Below are positions 1-6,703 of a stretch of DNA of 6,886 nt, piece by piece. This DNA comes from Pseudomonadota bacterium (GTDB lineage Bacteria > Pseudomonadota > Alphaproteobacteria > Rhizobiales > Rhizobiaceae): positions 1 to 6,886 of the forward strand of contig JAEYXI010000699.1 in the NCBI GenBank assembly GCA_023428515.1. Direction: 5' to 3'. The translations under genes were made by a program, and so were the position numbers. How positions within the stretch are numbered: position 1 is the stretch's first letter; every line of letters starts with the position of its first letter. Under the pieces are notes generated by a model. It saw only the letters and a list, made by a program, of their open reading frames with translations. It did not search any database and was not told the origin of the DNA.

Positions 1-479
1 TAGGGCTGGAACGTGTTGTCGTAGGCTCGGTACGACCGATAGCGGCTATAGCACCATTCGACATGCGCGCTGCCGCCGCCACCGCGGTAGTAGCCGCCAT
101 TGTTGCTGTTGGCGATCGCGCCGCCGATGATGGCGCCGGTGATGAAAGCCGCGGCCGGATACCAGTAGCCATCATGGTAGCGATAGCCGTAGCGCTTGTA
201 GCGGTAACCGCGATGGCCGTTGTAGTAGCCATACCGGGGGCCATCCCAATGCCTGTTGCCGCGGCGCACATTGTCGCGGATTCGATTGCCGCTCCGGCCA
301 TACCAATTGCCGCCGCCACGCCGCTTCTTCCAGCGCTCCTGTACCTTGACGACATCGGAGTGTTCCGCGGTCGGAGCCTTGGGCACGTAAACCGGCGCCG
401 CATTGGCGGGGATTGCGCCGGCAACGGCTATCGATGCCGTCAGCGCCGTAGCGCAAAGAGCGGATAAGAATCTTTTCAT
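1..479 (-). CDS. BA14K family secreted protein, 3' end cut by window edge
   Basis: The frame reads inward from an ATG at 479-477 to base 3 without a stop, giving 159 residues; the C-terminus is outside the window. A GAGGAA Shine-Dalgarno (491-486) sits 6 nt before the ATG. Residues 1-27 look like a signal peptide (MKRF, a hydrophobic Ala/Leu core, cleavage near ANA|AP). Residues 50-107 are basic and rich in Gly, Tyr, Arg and Trp. Residues 108-123 form a short hydrophobic glycine-zipper-like stretch ([12 protein letters not shown]). The visible end, [19 protein letters not shown] at 139-157, is the conserved BA14K signature; the family normally ends about 10 residues later with a Cys-containing tail. 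BA14K proteins are small exported proteins of Rhizobiales; the Brucella member is an immunoreactive, lectin-like envelope protein. Sugar binding here is inference from the family name only. The nearest gene is an unrelated tRNA on the other strand, so it appears monocistronic. Confidence 0.88.
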   Translation of the reverse strand, partial: MKRFLSALCATALTASIAVAGAIPANAAPVYVPKAPTAEHSDVVKVQERWKKRRGGGNWYGRSGNRIRDNVRRGNRHWDGPRYGYYNGHRGYRYKRYGYRYHDGYWYPAAAFITGAIIGGAIANSNNGGYYRGGGGSAHVEWCYSRYRSYRAYDNTFQP

Positions 480-554
480 GACGAATTCCTCATTCACGGA
501 CCTGAGTTTACGATCCCTTCGGGCGACAAACGGCAAATAAGCGCAATTGTTCCG

Positions 555-584
555 CATTACACCACAGATTGCAAAATTGTAATG
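555..584. promoter_or_regulatory. Inverted repeat upstream of the BA14K gene (possible operator)
   Basis: CATTACA at 555-561 is perfectly inverted as TGTAATG at 578-584. Nested inside is a second dyad, ATTGCAA-AA-TTGTAAT at 568-583, with one mismatch between arms. It lies 76-105 nt upstream of the BA14K start in the only AT-rich patch of this gap, where a promoter would be expected. I could not place convincing -35 and -10 boxes for the minus strand and do not recognise the site as belonging to a named regulator. The remainder of the gap between the BA14K gene and the tRNA promoter shows no gene. Confidence 0.3.
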
Positions 585-664
585 TGACCATTCCCCTTAC
601 ATCTCGCGGTATCCAGCAGATTTCCGCTCCACCGGAGAGGGTCGGGGAGACCCGCCTTTTTCGG

Positions 665-693
665 TTGACCGCTCCCGGCACTCTCCCTATGTT
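665..693 (+). promoter_or_regulatory. Promoter of tRNA-Lys
   Basis: A -35 box TTGACC (665-670) and a -10 box TATGTT (688-693) are separated by exactly 17 nt. Transcription would begin near base 700, leaving about 29 nt of 5' leader before the mature tRNA at 729. This fits a housekeeping sigma-70-type promoter in alphaproteobacteria, where the -35 is usually well conserved and the -10 looser. Confidence 0.7.
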
Positions 694-728
694 CCGCCGC
701 AATTTCGGGGGTGCTCCGCGCCCTGCGG

Positions 729-804
729 GAGCGCGTAGCTCAGCCGGTAGAGCAACTGACTTTTAATCAGTAGGTCCTGGGTTCGAGCCCCAGCGCGCTC
801 ACCA
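729..804 (+). tRNA. tRNA-Lys, anticodon UUU
   Basis: A complete 76-nt cloverleaf can be drawn by hand. The acceptor stem GAGCGCG (729-735) pairs perfectly with CGCGCTC (794-800). The D-stem is GCTC/GAGC (738-741 with 750-753). The anticodon stem ACTGA/TCAGT (755-759 with 767-771) closes the loop CTTTTAA with anticodon TTT at 762-764. The variable loop is 5 nt, and the T-stem CTGGG/CCCAG (777-781 with 789-793) encloses TTCGAGC. The discriminator is A801 and CCA is encoded at 802-804. It decodes AAA and, by wobble, AAG. It is a single gene with its own promoter. The stop codon of the next gene, on the opposite strand, begins only 6 nt beyond the CCA. Confidence 0.98.
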
Positions 805-810
805 ATTCGT

Positions 811-1263
811 TCAGCTTCGTATCAGGACTACGCCGCCGAGGAGCATCACTGCGCCGAGGACGCGGTAGGTGTCCGCCGGTTGCTGCGGCAATCCGAAAAG
901 CCCGAAATGGTCGAAGACGAGGGAAGCGATCAACTGCCCCGCCACCAGCAGCGCGATCACCGTCGCCGCTCCGAGCTTCGGGATGAGCGCGATCGCCAGC
1001 ATGATGTAGAGCACGCCGAATGCACCGGCGGCCCAGGACGGTAGCGAGCTCTTCGCGATGCCCGCCGCGGAAATCCAGGGCTCGCGCAGCGCCGCCACGA
1101 TCGCGACCATGGTCAGCGTGCCGCCTATGTAGCTGATCAGCACCGCCCAGGACGCCGAGCCGATGGCGGTCCTGAGATTCGCGACGAGAACCTGCTGGAC
1201 GACCGCGCTTATGCCTGCGGCGACGCCGACCAGGGCCAGCCCTATCGTGAGAAATATCTGCAA
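811..1263 (-). CDS. DMT (drug/metabolite transporter) superfamily protein, YdcZ/DUF606 family
   Basis: This is a 150-residue, very hydrophobic inner-membrane protein with about five predicted membrane segments (residues 3-24, 36-58, 76-95, 98-120 and 133-149). The segment GQLIASLVFDHFGLFG at 109-124 is characteristic of the YdcZ (DUF606) family, whose short proteins correspond to half of an EamA-type transporter and usually have 140-150 residues, so the length is normal. Substrates of the family are mostly unknown and none is assigned here. The start is TTG (1263-1261), supported by a GGGAGGG Shine-Dalgarno 7 nt upstream; no in-frame ATG near the start gives a full first helix. It follows the LysR regulator on the same strand with a 77-nt gap and may be co-transcribed with it. 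That Shine-Dalgarno sits in a hairpin (separate entry). No Walker or solute-binding domain is present. Confidence 0.88.
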   Translation of the reverse strand: MQIFLTIGLALVGVAAGISAVVQQVLVANLRTAIGSASWAVLISYIGGTLTMVAIVAALREPWISAAGIAKSSLPSWAAGAFGVLYIMLAIALIPKLGAATVIALLVAGQLIASLVFDHFGLFGLPQQPADTYRVLGAVMLLGGVVLIRS

Positions 1264-1271
1264 TTGGACGC

Positions 1272-1288
1272 CCTCCCGTGCCGGGAGG
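1272..1288 (-). promoter_or_regulatory. Hairpin covering the ribosome binding site of the ydcZ-like gene
   Basis: On the minus strand CCTCCCG (1288-1282) and CGGGAGG (1278-1272) form a perfect 7-bp stem around a 3-nt loop, GCA. The 3' arm contains the Shine-Dalgarno of the TTG-started gene, so the folded form would hide it. No T-run follows on that strand, so it is unlikely to be a terminator for the upstream regulator gene. Translational damping is inferred from the geometry. Confidence 0.45.
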
Positions 1289-1340
1289 TTAGCCCTTGCC
1301 TCGCAGCTTGCCTATGGCCCACCAGCCGATCCGAGGCGGC

Positions 1341-2315
1341 CTAGCGGATCTCCTCCAATATATGGTCGTAGAGCAGCTTCGCCGCCGGCGAGAGGGCGCG
1401 GTTGCGCGCCATGATCAGGCTGTAGGGCTGCACGTCGATGTCAAAGGAGATCGGCAGGATCTCGATCGCTCCGGCCAGCCCATCCTCGGCGTTGACGAAC
1501 TTCGCCATGTCGAGCGCCACCGGCGCGATGGCGTCTGACTGCGCCACCATGACCAGCGTCAGCAACAGCGAGGTGGTGTTCAGGATACGGTCGGGCAGGG
1601 GCACGTTGCGGCTCATGAAGATCGTCTCGATCGTGCGCCTGAGCAGCGAACCTCCCGGCTGGAACACCCAGTCGTAATTGGTCAGCTGTTCCAGTTCGAC
1701 CGGCCGGCCGTCGGCCAGCGGATGGCCGCGCCTGACGATCAGGCAGGCCTTCTCGATGCCGATGACGCGGGCCTCGAAGAGGCGTGGATTGAGGTCGTCA
1801 GGTATGCGCGCGATGATGAAATCGTGGCGCGAGGCGAGCAGTTCGCGGGCCAGCGCACCGCTCGTATCCACCTGTACGCTGATTTCGATCCGCGGATATT
1901 TCTTCCGGATGCGGCGGATCGCGGGGACGGCCAATCCGATCGCCGGCGCCGTCACCGCGCCGAGGAACACCGCGCCTCCCTTGCCGGATCGGAGGTCCGA
2001 GATTTCGCGGTCCACCTCGCGCAATTCCAGCAGCATGGTCCTGGCACGGCGCGCCAGCGCGGCCCCGAACGGCGTCAACTCCACGCCGCGCGGCAGCCGC
2101 CGGCAGAGCGGCACGCCCAGGATGTCCTCCATTTCGGCGATCATGCGCGAGGCAGCAGGCTGCGAGATGTTGAGCATGTGGGCGGCGGCGCTGATCTGGC
2201 CGCTGTCCTCCACCGCCACGATCATGCGCATATGCGACACCTTCAGGCCGCTGCGGAGCAGGCCTTCGGTGTCTTCGCCGACCGGCTCCTGATTATGGCT
2301 GTATAGTGTTTCCAC
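1341..2315 (-). CDS. gbpR: LysR-type transcriptional regulator, GbpR-like, divergent from chvE
   Basis: The DNA-binding winged helix-turn-helix spans residues 24-84. The HTH is at about 41-62 (ISAAAHMLNISQPAASRMIAEM), followed by the family's LG-PL-R and LTPFG pattern. The remainder, from about residue 115, is a periplasmic-binding-like effector domain. I chose the GTG at 2315-2313 (324 residues) because GAGGGA lies 6 nt upstream. An in-frame ATG at 2357 would add 14 residues but has no Shine-Dalgarno. About 23 residues still precede the HTH, more than in most LysR proteins. The gene is divergent from chvE across 273 nt, the same arrangement as gbpR in Agrobacterium, where GbpR activates chvE in response to arabinose, galactose or fucose. 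The LysR call is certain; the GbpR assignment rests on context and general resemblance. Autoregulation through the shared region is likely but inferred. Confidence 0.88.
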   Translation of the reverse strand: METLYSHNQEPVGEDTEGLLRSGLKVSHMRMIVAVEDSGQISAAAHMLNISQPAASRMIAEMEDILGVPLCRRLPRGVELTPFGAALARRARTMLLELREVDREISDLRSGKGGAVFLGAVTAPAIGLAVPAIRRIRKKYPRIEISVQVDTSGALARELLASRHDFIIARIPDDLNPRLFEARVIGIEKACLIVRRGHPLADGRPVELEQLTNYDWVFQPGGSLLRRTIETIFMSRNVPLPDRILNTTSLLLTLVMVAQSDAIAPVALDMAKFVNAEDGLAGAIEILPISFDIDVQPYSLIMARNRALSPAAKLLYDHILEEIR

Positions 2316-2362
2316 CCTGAATCCCTCGACTGAAACGTTGCATAGCACATCTGACATACCAA

Positions 2363-2387
2363 AAAATTATGCCACGCGTCATATTTT
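2363..2387. promoter_or_regulatory. AT-rich dyad, candidate GbpR operator
   Basis: AAAATTATG (2363-2371) and CATATTTT (2380-2387) are inverted repeats differing by one inserted T; the inner TATG/CATA arms are perfect around an 8-nt centre, CCACGCGT. It stands out as an AT-rich island in a GC-rich genome, lies between the two divergent starts, and ends 5 nt before a TTGACA box facing chvE. LysR proteins bind such interrupted dyads. The strict T-N11-A form is not present in it, so the operator call is tentative. Confidence 0.4.
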
Positions 2388-2391
2388 GCAT

Positions 2392-2420
2392 TTGACAGTT
2401 ATATCGATTGAAGCCAGTTT
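2392..2420 (+). promoter_or_regulatory. Candidate chvE promoter with weak -10
   Basis: A perfect TTGACA -35 box is at 2392-2397. With a 17-nt spacer the -10 would be CAGTTT (2415-2420), a poor match to consensus. A strong -35 with a poor -10 next to a regulator-type dyad would fit an activator-dependent promoter. Transcription starting near 2427 would give a leader of about 160 nt. Other starts cannot be excluded by eye. Confidence 0.3.
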
Positions 2421-2537
2421 CCGCCTGTCTTTCGACCCCTCCGCCGAGCGAGAACGCCTGCGGTGCGGCCCGAACGACGCTCTGGGAGGATATCAAACCA
2501 CCAATAAGCTTGAGCCGCGGCGACAGGCAACAAAGGA

Positions 2538-2559
2538 CGGCAGGGCCTGATCCCTGCCG
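2538..2559 (+). promoter_or_regulatory. Hairpin in the chvE 5' leader
   Basis: CGGCAGGG (2538-2545) and CCCTGCCG (2552-2559) pair perfectly over 8 bp around the loop CCTGAT. The stem ends 15 nt before the chvE Shine-Dalgarno (AAGGGAG, 2575-2581), so it does not hide it, and no T-run follows, so it is not a terminator. A role in protecting the mRNA 5' region is possible but is inference. Confidence 0.45.
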
Positions 2560-2588
2560 CGACACGTCATCACCAAGGGAGATTTACA

Positions 2589-3659
2589 GTGAAAATCATC
2601 AAGGCAATGGTCGGCGCGCTGGCGCTCGGCCTGGCGACCATGAGCTACAGCGCTCATGCGCAGGACAAGGGGCTGGTCGGCGTGCTGATGCCAACCAAGA
2701 CCTCGCAGCGCTGGATCAACGACGGCGACGCCGTCAAGTCCCAGCTCGAGGCGCTCGGCTACACGGTCGACCTGCAGTACGCGCAGGACGATATTCCGAA
2801 CCAGCTCAGCCAGCTGGAAAACGAGATCACCAAGGGTCCGAAGGCGCTCATCATCGCTTCGATCGACGGCACGACCCTCTCCGACGCCCTGCAGAAGGCA
2901 GCGGACGCCGGCGTTGTCGTGGTCGCCTACGACCGCCTGATCAAGAAGACGCCTAACGTCGACTACTACACCACCTTCGACAATTTCGGCGTCGGCGTCA
3001 TCCAGGCGAACTCGCTGGTCAAGGGCCTCAAGGAGCGCTTCCCCGACACCAAGCCGTGGAATGTCGAGCTGTTCGGCGGCTCGCCGGACGACAACAACGC
3101 CTTCTTCTTCTACGACGGCGCCATGAGCGTCCTGCAGCCGCTGATCGACGACGGCTCGATCGTCATCAAGTCCGGCCAGACCGGCATGGACAAGGTCGGC
3201 ACGCTGCGCTGGCTCGCCGCCACCGCGCAGGCCCGCATGGACAACCTGCTGTCGGCCAACTACTCGGACGGCAGCCGCGTCGACGGCGTGCTGTCGCCCT
3301 ATGACGGCCTGTCGCGCGGCATTATCGCTTCGCTGCGCGCAGTCGGCTACGGCACCGCCGATCAGCCTTGGCCGATCGTGACCGGCCAGGACGCCGAGAC
3401 CGCATCGGTCAAGGCGATCATCGCCGACGAGCAGTATTCGACCGTGTTCAAGGACACCCGCGAACTCGCCAAGGCGACGGTCGAGCTGGTCGACAAGGTG
3501 CTGTCCGGCGGCAAGCCGGAAGGCCTCGACGAGAAGACCTACAACAACGACGTCAAGGTCGTCCCTTCGATCCTGCTGACGCCGCATGAGGTCGACAAGA
3601 CCAACTATCAGGCGCTGGTGGTCGACTCCGGCTACATCAAGCCCGAAGAGCTGAAGTAA
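2589..3659 (+). CDS. chvE: Periplasmic multiple-monosaccharide-binding protein ChvE
   Basis: This 356-residue protein is the sugar-capturing part of the MmsAB importer. Residues 1-24 are a signal peptide (KIIK, hydrophobic Ala/Leu/Gly core, cleavage AHA|QDKG). The remainder is a two-lobed type I periplasmic sugar-binding protein. Stretches typical of ChvE include [12 protein letters not shown] (near 66-77), [12 protein letters not shown] (near 91-102), [26 protein letters not shown] (near 160-178), [10 protein letters not shown] and VTGQDAE. The GTG start at 2589 has AAGGGAG 7 nt upstream and gives a proper signal peptide. In Agrobacterium, ChvE binds arabinose, galactose, glucose, xylose and fucose and also passes sugar signals to VirA; whether this organism has a VirA partner cannot be judged here. 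It is first in the operon, and a hairpin terminator follows 16 nt after the stop. One oddity: residues 207-212 read RWLAAT where I recall RWD in relatives. Confidence 0.96.
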   Translation: MKIIKAMVGALALGLATMSYSAHAQDKGLVGVLMPTKTSQRWINDGDAVKSQLEALGYTVDLQYAQDDIPNQLSQLENEITKGPKALIIASIDGTTLSDALQKAADAGVVVVAYDRLIKKTPNVDYYTTFDNFGVGVIQANSLVKGLKERFPDTKPWNVELFGGSPDDNNAFFFYDGAMSVLQPLIDDGSIVIKSGQTGMDKVGTLRWLAATAQARMDNLLSANYSDGSRVDGVLSPYDGLSRGIIASLRAVGYGTADQPWPIVTGQDAETASVKAIIADEQYSTVFKDTRELAKATVELVDKVLSGGKPEGLDEKTYNNDVKVVPSILLTPHEVDKTNYQALVVDSGYIKPEELK

Positions 3660-3675
3660 GCCTTAGTCAGGCGGA

Positions 3676-3705
3676 GGGCTCCGCGCCGTGGCGCGGAGCC
3701 CTTTT
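3676..3705 (+). terminator. Intrinsic terminator / attenuator between chvE and mmsA
   Basis: GGGCTCCGCGC (3676-3686) and GCGCGGAGCCC (3691-3701) form a perfect 11-bp stem with the 4-nt loop CGTG, followed directly by TTTT (3702-3705). It starts 16 nt after the chvE stop and ends 54 nt before mmsA. Because mmsA and mmsB continue the same pathway and I see no convincing new promoter after it, partial read-through is the likely purpose: much binding protein, less ATPase and permease. The short T-run fits incomplete termination. Confidence 0.85.
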
Positions 3706-3716
3706 CGTTAAACTGT

Positions 3717-3743
3717 GACCCGGTTACTGTGCCCGGGTCCCGG
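3717..3743 (+). promoter_or_regulatory. mmsA leader with two competing hairpins next to the ribosome binding site
   Basis: GACCCGG (3717-3723) pairs perfectly with CCGGGTC (3733-3739) around a 9-nt loop, leaving the GGAGGAG Shine-Dalgarno (3742-3748) free. The alternative CCGG/CCGG pairing (3733-3736 with 3740-3743, loop GTC) would break that stem and bind the first two bases of the Shine-Dalgarno. The pairings are visible; a control role is inferred. Confidence 0.35.
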
Positions 3744-3759
3744 AGGAGTAGCTTTACCG

Positions 3760-5292
3760 ATGGCTTCGACGATTTTGGAGATGCGCAGCATCACCAAGAC
3801 GTTTCCCGGCGTGAAGGCGTTGTCCAACGTCAACCTCAACGTCGAGGAAGGCGAGATTCACGCCGTCGTCGGCGAGAACGGCGCCGGCAAATCGACATTG
3901 ATGAAGGTGCTGTCAGGGGTCTACCCTGATGGAACCTATGACGGCGAGATCGTCTTTCGCGGCGAGGAATGCCACTTCAAGGGCATCCACGACAGCGAAC
4001 GCAAGGGCATCGTCATCATCCACCAGGAACTCGCCCTGGTGCCGATGCTGTCGATCGCCGAAAACATTTTCCTCGGCAACGAGCACGCGAAATTCGGCGT
4101 CATCGACTGGGACGCCAACGAAGCGCGCACCAAGGCGCTGTTGAAGAAGGTCGGGCTCAACGAGGATCCCAAGACCCTTATCACCAACATCGGCGTCGGC
4201 AAGCAGCAGCTCGTCGAGATCGCCAAGGCGCTGAGCAAGGAAGTGCGGCTCCTCATCCTCGACGAGCCGACCGCCAGCCTGTCCGAGAAGGACAGCCAGG
4301 CGCTGCTCGACCTGCTGCTCGAGTTCAAGCGGGAGGGCATCACCTCGATCCTCATCTCGCACAAGCTGAACGAGGTGAGCCGCGTCGCCGACCACGTCAC
4401 CGTCATCCGCGACGGCCAGACCATCGAGACGATCGCCCGCGCCGACCTCACCGAGGACCGCATCATCACCTCGATGGTGGGCCGCGCGCTGGAGGACCGC
4501 TATCCGCCGCGCGAGCCGAAGATCGGCGACGTGGTGTTCCAGGTGAAGGACTGGTCCGTCTACCATCCCATCCATGCCGAGCGGCAGGTCATCAAGGGCA
4601 TCAACATCGAAGTCCGCGCCGGCGAGGTCGTCGGCATCGCCGGCCTGATGGGCGCCGGCCGGACCGAATTCGCTATGAGCCTGTTCGGGCGCTCCTACGG
4701 CCGCCGCATCACCGGCGAGGTGCTTTTCAAGGGCAAGCCCATCGACACATCGACGGTAAGCCGCGCGGTCCAGCACGGCATCGCTTACGTCACCGAGGAC
4801 CGCAAGACCTACGGCCTGAACCTCATCGACCACATCAAACACAATGTTACGCTGGCCAACCTGCGCGGCGTGTCGCGCCACGGCGTGATCGACGATCTCA
4901 GGGAACTCGCGGCGGCCAACGACTATCGCGCCAAGACGAACATCCGGGCGTCCAGCGTCTACCAGATGACCGGCAATCTCTCGGGCGGCAACCAGCAGAA
5001 GGTCGTGGTCTCGAAATGGCTCTTCGCCAACCCTGACGTGCTGATTCTCGACGAGCCGACGCGCGGCATCGACGTCGGTGCGAAATACGAGATCTACACC
5101 ATCATCGCGAGGCTGGCTGCCGAGGGCAAGGCGGTCATCGTGATCTCGTCGGAGATGCCCGAACTGCTGGGTATCACCGACCGCATCTACGTCATGAACG
5201 AAGGACGCATCGTCGGCGAGATGGCCGCGCAGGACGCCAGCCAGGAAAAGATCATGCGCGCCATCGTCCGGGGAGAAGGAAAAGCATCATGA
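3760..5292 (+). CDS. mmsA: Multiple-monosaccharide ABC transporter ATP-binding protein (MmsA/GguA)
   Basis: This 510-residue cytoplasmic ATPase has two fused ABC domains, as in MglA, RbsA and XylG. Domain 1 has Walker [10 protein letters not shown] (38-46), Q-loop Gln89, a degenerate signature around GVGKQQ (145-150), Walker B LLILDEP (164-170) and H-loop His201. Domain 2 has an altered Walker [10 protein letters not shown] (295-303, Arg in place of Lys), a perfect LSGGNQQK signature (407-414) and Walker [10 protein letters not shown] (428-436). Its H-loop position reads SSEMPE without His. One intact and one degenerate site is normal for sugar importers of this class. The ATG at 3760 was chosen over a GTG 45 nt upstream because GGAGGAG precedes it by 11 nt and the family begins M-A-x-TILEMR. 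The stop overlaps the mmsB start by 4 nt (ATGA), implying coupled translation. It is equivalent to Agrobacterium gguA, later renamed mmsA. Confidence 0.96.
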   Translation: MASTILEMRSITKTFPGVKALSNVNLNVEEGEIHAVVGENGAGKSTLMKVLSGVYPDGTYDGEIVFRGEECHFKGIHDSERKGIVIIHQELALVPMLSIAENIFLGNEHAKFGVIDWDANEARTKALLKKVGLNEDPKTLITNIGVGKQQLVEIAKALSKEVRLLILDEPTASLSEKDSQALLDLLLEFKREGITSILISHKLNEVSRVADHVTVIRDGQTIETIARADLTEDRIITSMVGRALEDRYPPREPKIGDVVFQVKDWSVYHPIHAERQVIKGINIEVRAGEVVGIAGLMGAGRTEFAMSLFGRSYGRRITGEVLFKGKPIDTSTVSRAVQHGIAYVTEDRKTYGLNLIDHIKHNVTLANLRGVSRHGVIDDLRELAAANDYRAKTNIRASSVYQMTGNLSGGNQQKVVVSKWLFANPDVLILDEPTRGIDVGAKYEIYTIIARLAAEGKAVIVISSEMPELLGITDRIYVMNEGRIVGEMAAQDASQEKIMRAIVRGEGKAS

Positions 5293-6581
5293 GCACAGAC
5301 ACCACCCCCGCTCCGCAGTCAGGCGTCGCCGAGAGCGTCCAGCCGGGCAACCGCATCGCCGTCTCGGCGCTGGTGACCAATTTGCGCGAATACGGCCTCG
5401 TGCTGGCGCTGATCGCCATCATGATCTTCTTCCAGTTCACCACCAACGGCACGCTGTTCAAGCCTGTGAACCTCTCGAACTTGGTGCAGCAGAACAGCTT
5501 CATCATCGTGATGGCGCTCGGCATGCTTCTGGTCATCGTGTCGGGGCATATCGACCTCAGCGTCGGCTCAGTAGCTGGCTTCATCGGCGCGCTCGCGGCG
5601 ATGATGATGGTCATCTGGCCGCTCGGGTTCCTCAGCAATCCGCTCGTCGTGTCGATCGTCTGCCTGGTCATCGGCGGCGCCATTGGCGCAGCGCAGGGCT
5701 ATTGGATCGCCTATCACCGAATACCGAGCTTCATCGTCACGCTCGCCGGCATGCTGATTTTCCGCGGCATGTGCCAGGCGCTGCTCGGCGGCGGCTCGTC
5801 GGTCGGCCCGCTCCCCGACAGCTTCAAGACGCTGAGCTCGGGCTTCATCCCCGACCTCATCGGCACCTGGACCATCATCCCGCCAGTCGTCAACGCCGCG
5901 GGCAAGACCATCGTCGGCAGCGGCCTGTCGCTGCACATGACGACCATCGTCATCGGCATCATCGGCGTGCTCGCCTACATCTATTTCGGCCTCAAGGCCC
6001 GCCGCACCCGCGAGCGCCACGGCTACCAGGCCGAGCCGTTCCCGCTGTTCGCCGTCAAGACGCTGGTGATCGCAGCCCTCGTCCTGTTCCTCGTCTACCA
6101 GTTCGCCACCTATCGTGGCCTGCCGGTGGTGCTGGTCGTCATGGGGCTGCTGATCGGGCTCTTCGTCTTCGTCACCAAGCGCATGACGATCGGCCGGCGC
6201 ATCTACGCCATGGGCGGCAATCCAAAGGCGGCGCAGCTCTCCGGCATCAACATCGAGCGCCTGACCCTGATCGTCTTCATCAACATGGGCGTGCTGTCGG
6301 CGCTCGGCGGGCTGATCATCGCGGCGCGCCTCGGGCAGGCGGTGCCGGCCGCGGGCCTGGGTTCGGAGCTCGACGTCATCGCGGCCGTCTTCATCGGCGG
6401 CGCGTCGGCCATGGGCGGTGTCGGCCAGGTGATCGGCGCCGTGGTGGGCGGCTTCATCATGGGCGTCATGAACAACGGCATGTCGATCATGGGCGTCAAC
6501 GTCGACTGGCAGCAGGTGGTGAAGGGCCTGGTGCTGCTCGGAGCAGTCGTCTTCGACGTCTACAACAAGAACAAGGCGTAG
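5289..6581 (+). CDS. mmsB: Multiple-monosaccharide ABC transporter permease (MmsB/GguB)
   Basis: This 430-residue inner-membrane permease of the branched-chain/ribose type (BPD_transp_2) would form the channel as a dimer on the MmsA ATPase. A short polar N-terminus of about 30 residues leads into many hydrophobic segments. The family motif [10 protein letters not shown] is at residues 85-94. The C-terminal third ([20 protein letters not shown], then MNNGMSIMG and the end FDVYNKNKA) is very typical of GguB/MmsB. It is about 100 residues longer than RbsC, with the extra length in the middle, including a charged cytoplasmic-looking stretch at [16 protein letters not shown]; larger permeases of this type (XylH, MmsB) share this, so it is not an anomaly. 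The ATG overlaps the mmsA stop by 4 nt, with GGAGAAGGA just upstream. Confidence 0.96.
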   Translation: MSTDTTPAPQSGVAESVQPGNRIAVSALVTNLREYGLVLALIAIMIFFQFTTNGTLFKPVNLSNLVQQNSFIIVMALGMLLVIVSGHIDLSVGSVAGFIGALAAMMMVIWPLGFLSNPLVVSIVCLVIGGAIGAAQGYWIAYHRIPSFIVTLAGMLIFRGMCQALLGGGSSVGPLPDSFKTLSSGFIPDLIGTWTIIPPVVNAAGKTIVGSGLSLHMTTIVIGIIGVLAYIYFGLKARRTRERHGYQAEPFPLFAVKTLVIAALVLFLVYQFATYRGLPVVLVVMGLLIGLFVFVTKRMTIGRRIYAMGGNPKAAQLSGINIERLTLIVFINMGVLSALGGLIIAARLGQAVPAAGLGSELDVIAAVFIGGASAMGGVGQVIGAVVGGFIMGVMNNGMSIMGVNVDWQQVVKGLVLLGAVVFDVYNKNKA

Positions 6582-6703
6582 AGACCGGCAGGCTTTCACA
6601 CAGGACAACCGAGGAAGCCGGGCCGTCTCGCGATCCGGCAAGGAATGGAACGCGGCAACGCCGGGCCAGCCGGCCGGCCAAAGCCCGCGAGGTGGATGGG
6701 AAG
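6582..6703 (+). other. 122-nt gap between mmsB and araD1
   Basis: The gap holds no terminator with a T-run and no clear -35/-10 pair. It contains only a weak GCCGG/CCGGC inverted repeat (6617-6621 with 6635-6639) and a GC-rich GCCGGCCGGC palindrome near 6669-6680. araD1 is probably read from the operon transcript. The function of the spacer is unknown. Confidence 0.5.

Noticed and set aside
63..467. Plus-strand open frame of 134 codons at the left edge
   Set aside because: It lies opposite the BA14K gene, which has a signal peptide, a Shine-Dalgarno and the family signature; the plus-strand product is an Ala/Val repeat from complemented codons.
639..661. GGGTC-GGGGA-GACCC hairpin followed by GCC and TTTTT
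   Set aside because: It resembles a plus-strand terminator, but the stem is only 5 bp, the T-run is 3 nt away, and no plus-strand gene or promoter is visible upstream. It may be chance.
794..804. tRNA-Lys 3' end as an integration (att) site
   Set aside because: There is no second copy of the tRNA end, no integrase and no foreign-looking base composition in the window.
2484..2520. Isolated GGGAGGA Shine-Dalgarno-like motif in the chvE leader
   Set aside because: No ATG or GTG follows at a usable distance, so no leader peptide can be supported.
2493..3587. Long minus-strand open frame (364 codons) opposite chvE
   Set aside because: It is antisense to the clear chvE frame. Its His/Asp/Val/Arg-rich composition is the mirror image of GC-biased codons, and no family is recognisable.
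3913..5036. Large open frames on both strands overlapping mmsA
   Set aside because: Arg/His/Pro-rich or Asp/Leu/Val-rich low-complexity translations shadow the intact ABC ATPase frame.
4642..5172. Missing Walker A lysine and H-loop histidine in the second ATPase domain of MmsA
   Set aside because: This degeneration is usual in MglA/RbsA/XylG-type sugar importers and is not a defect.
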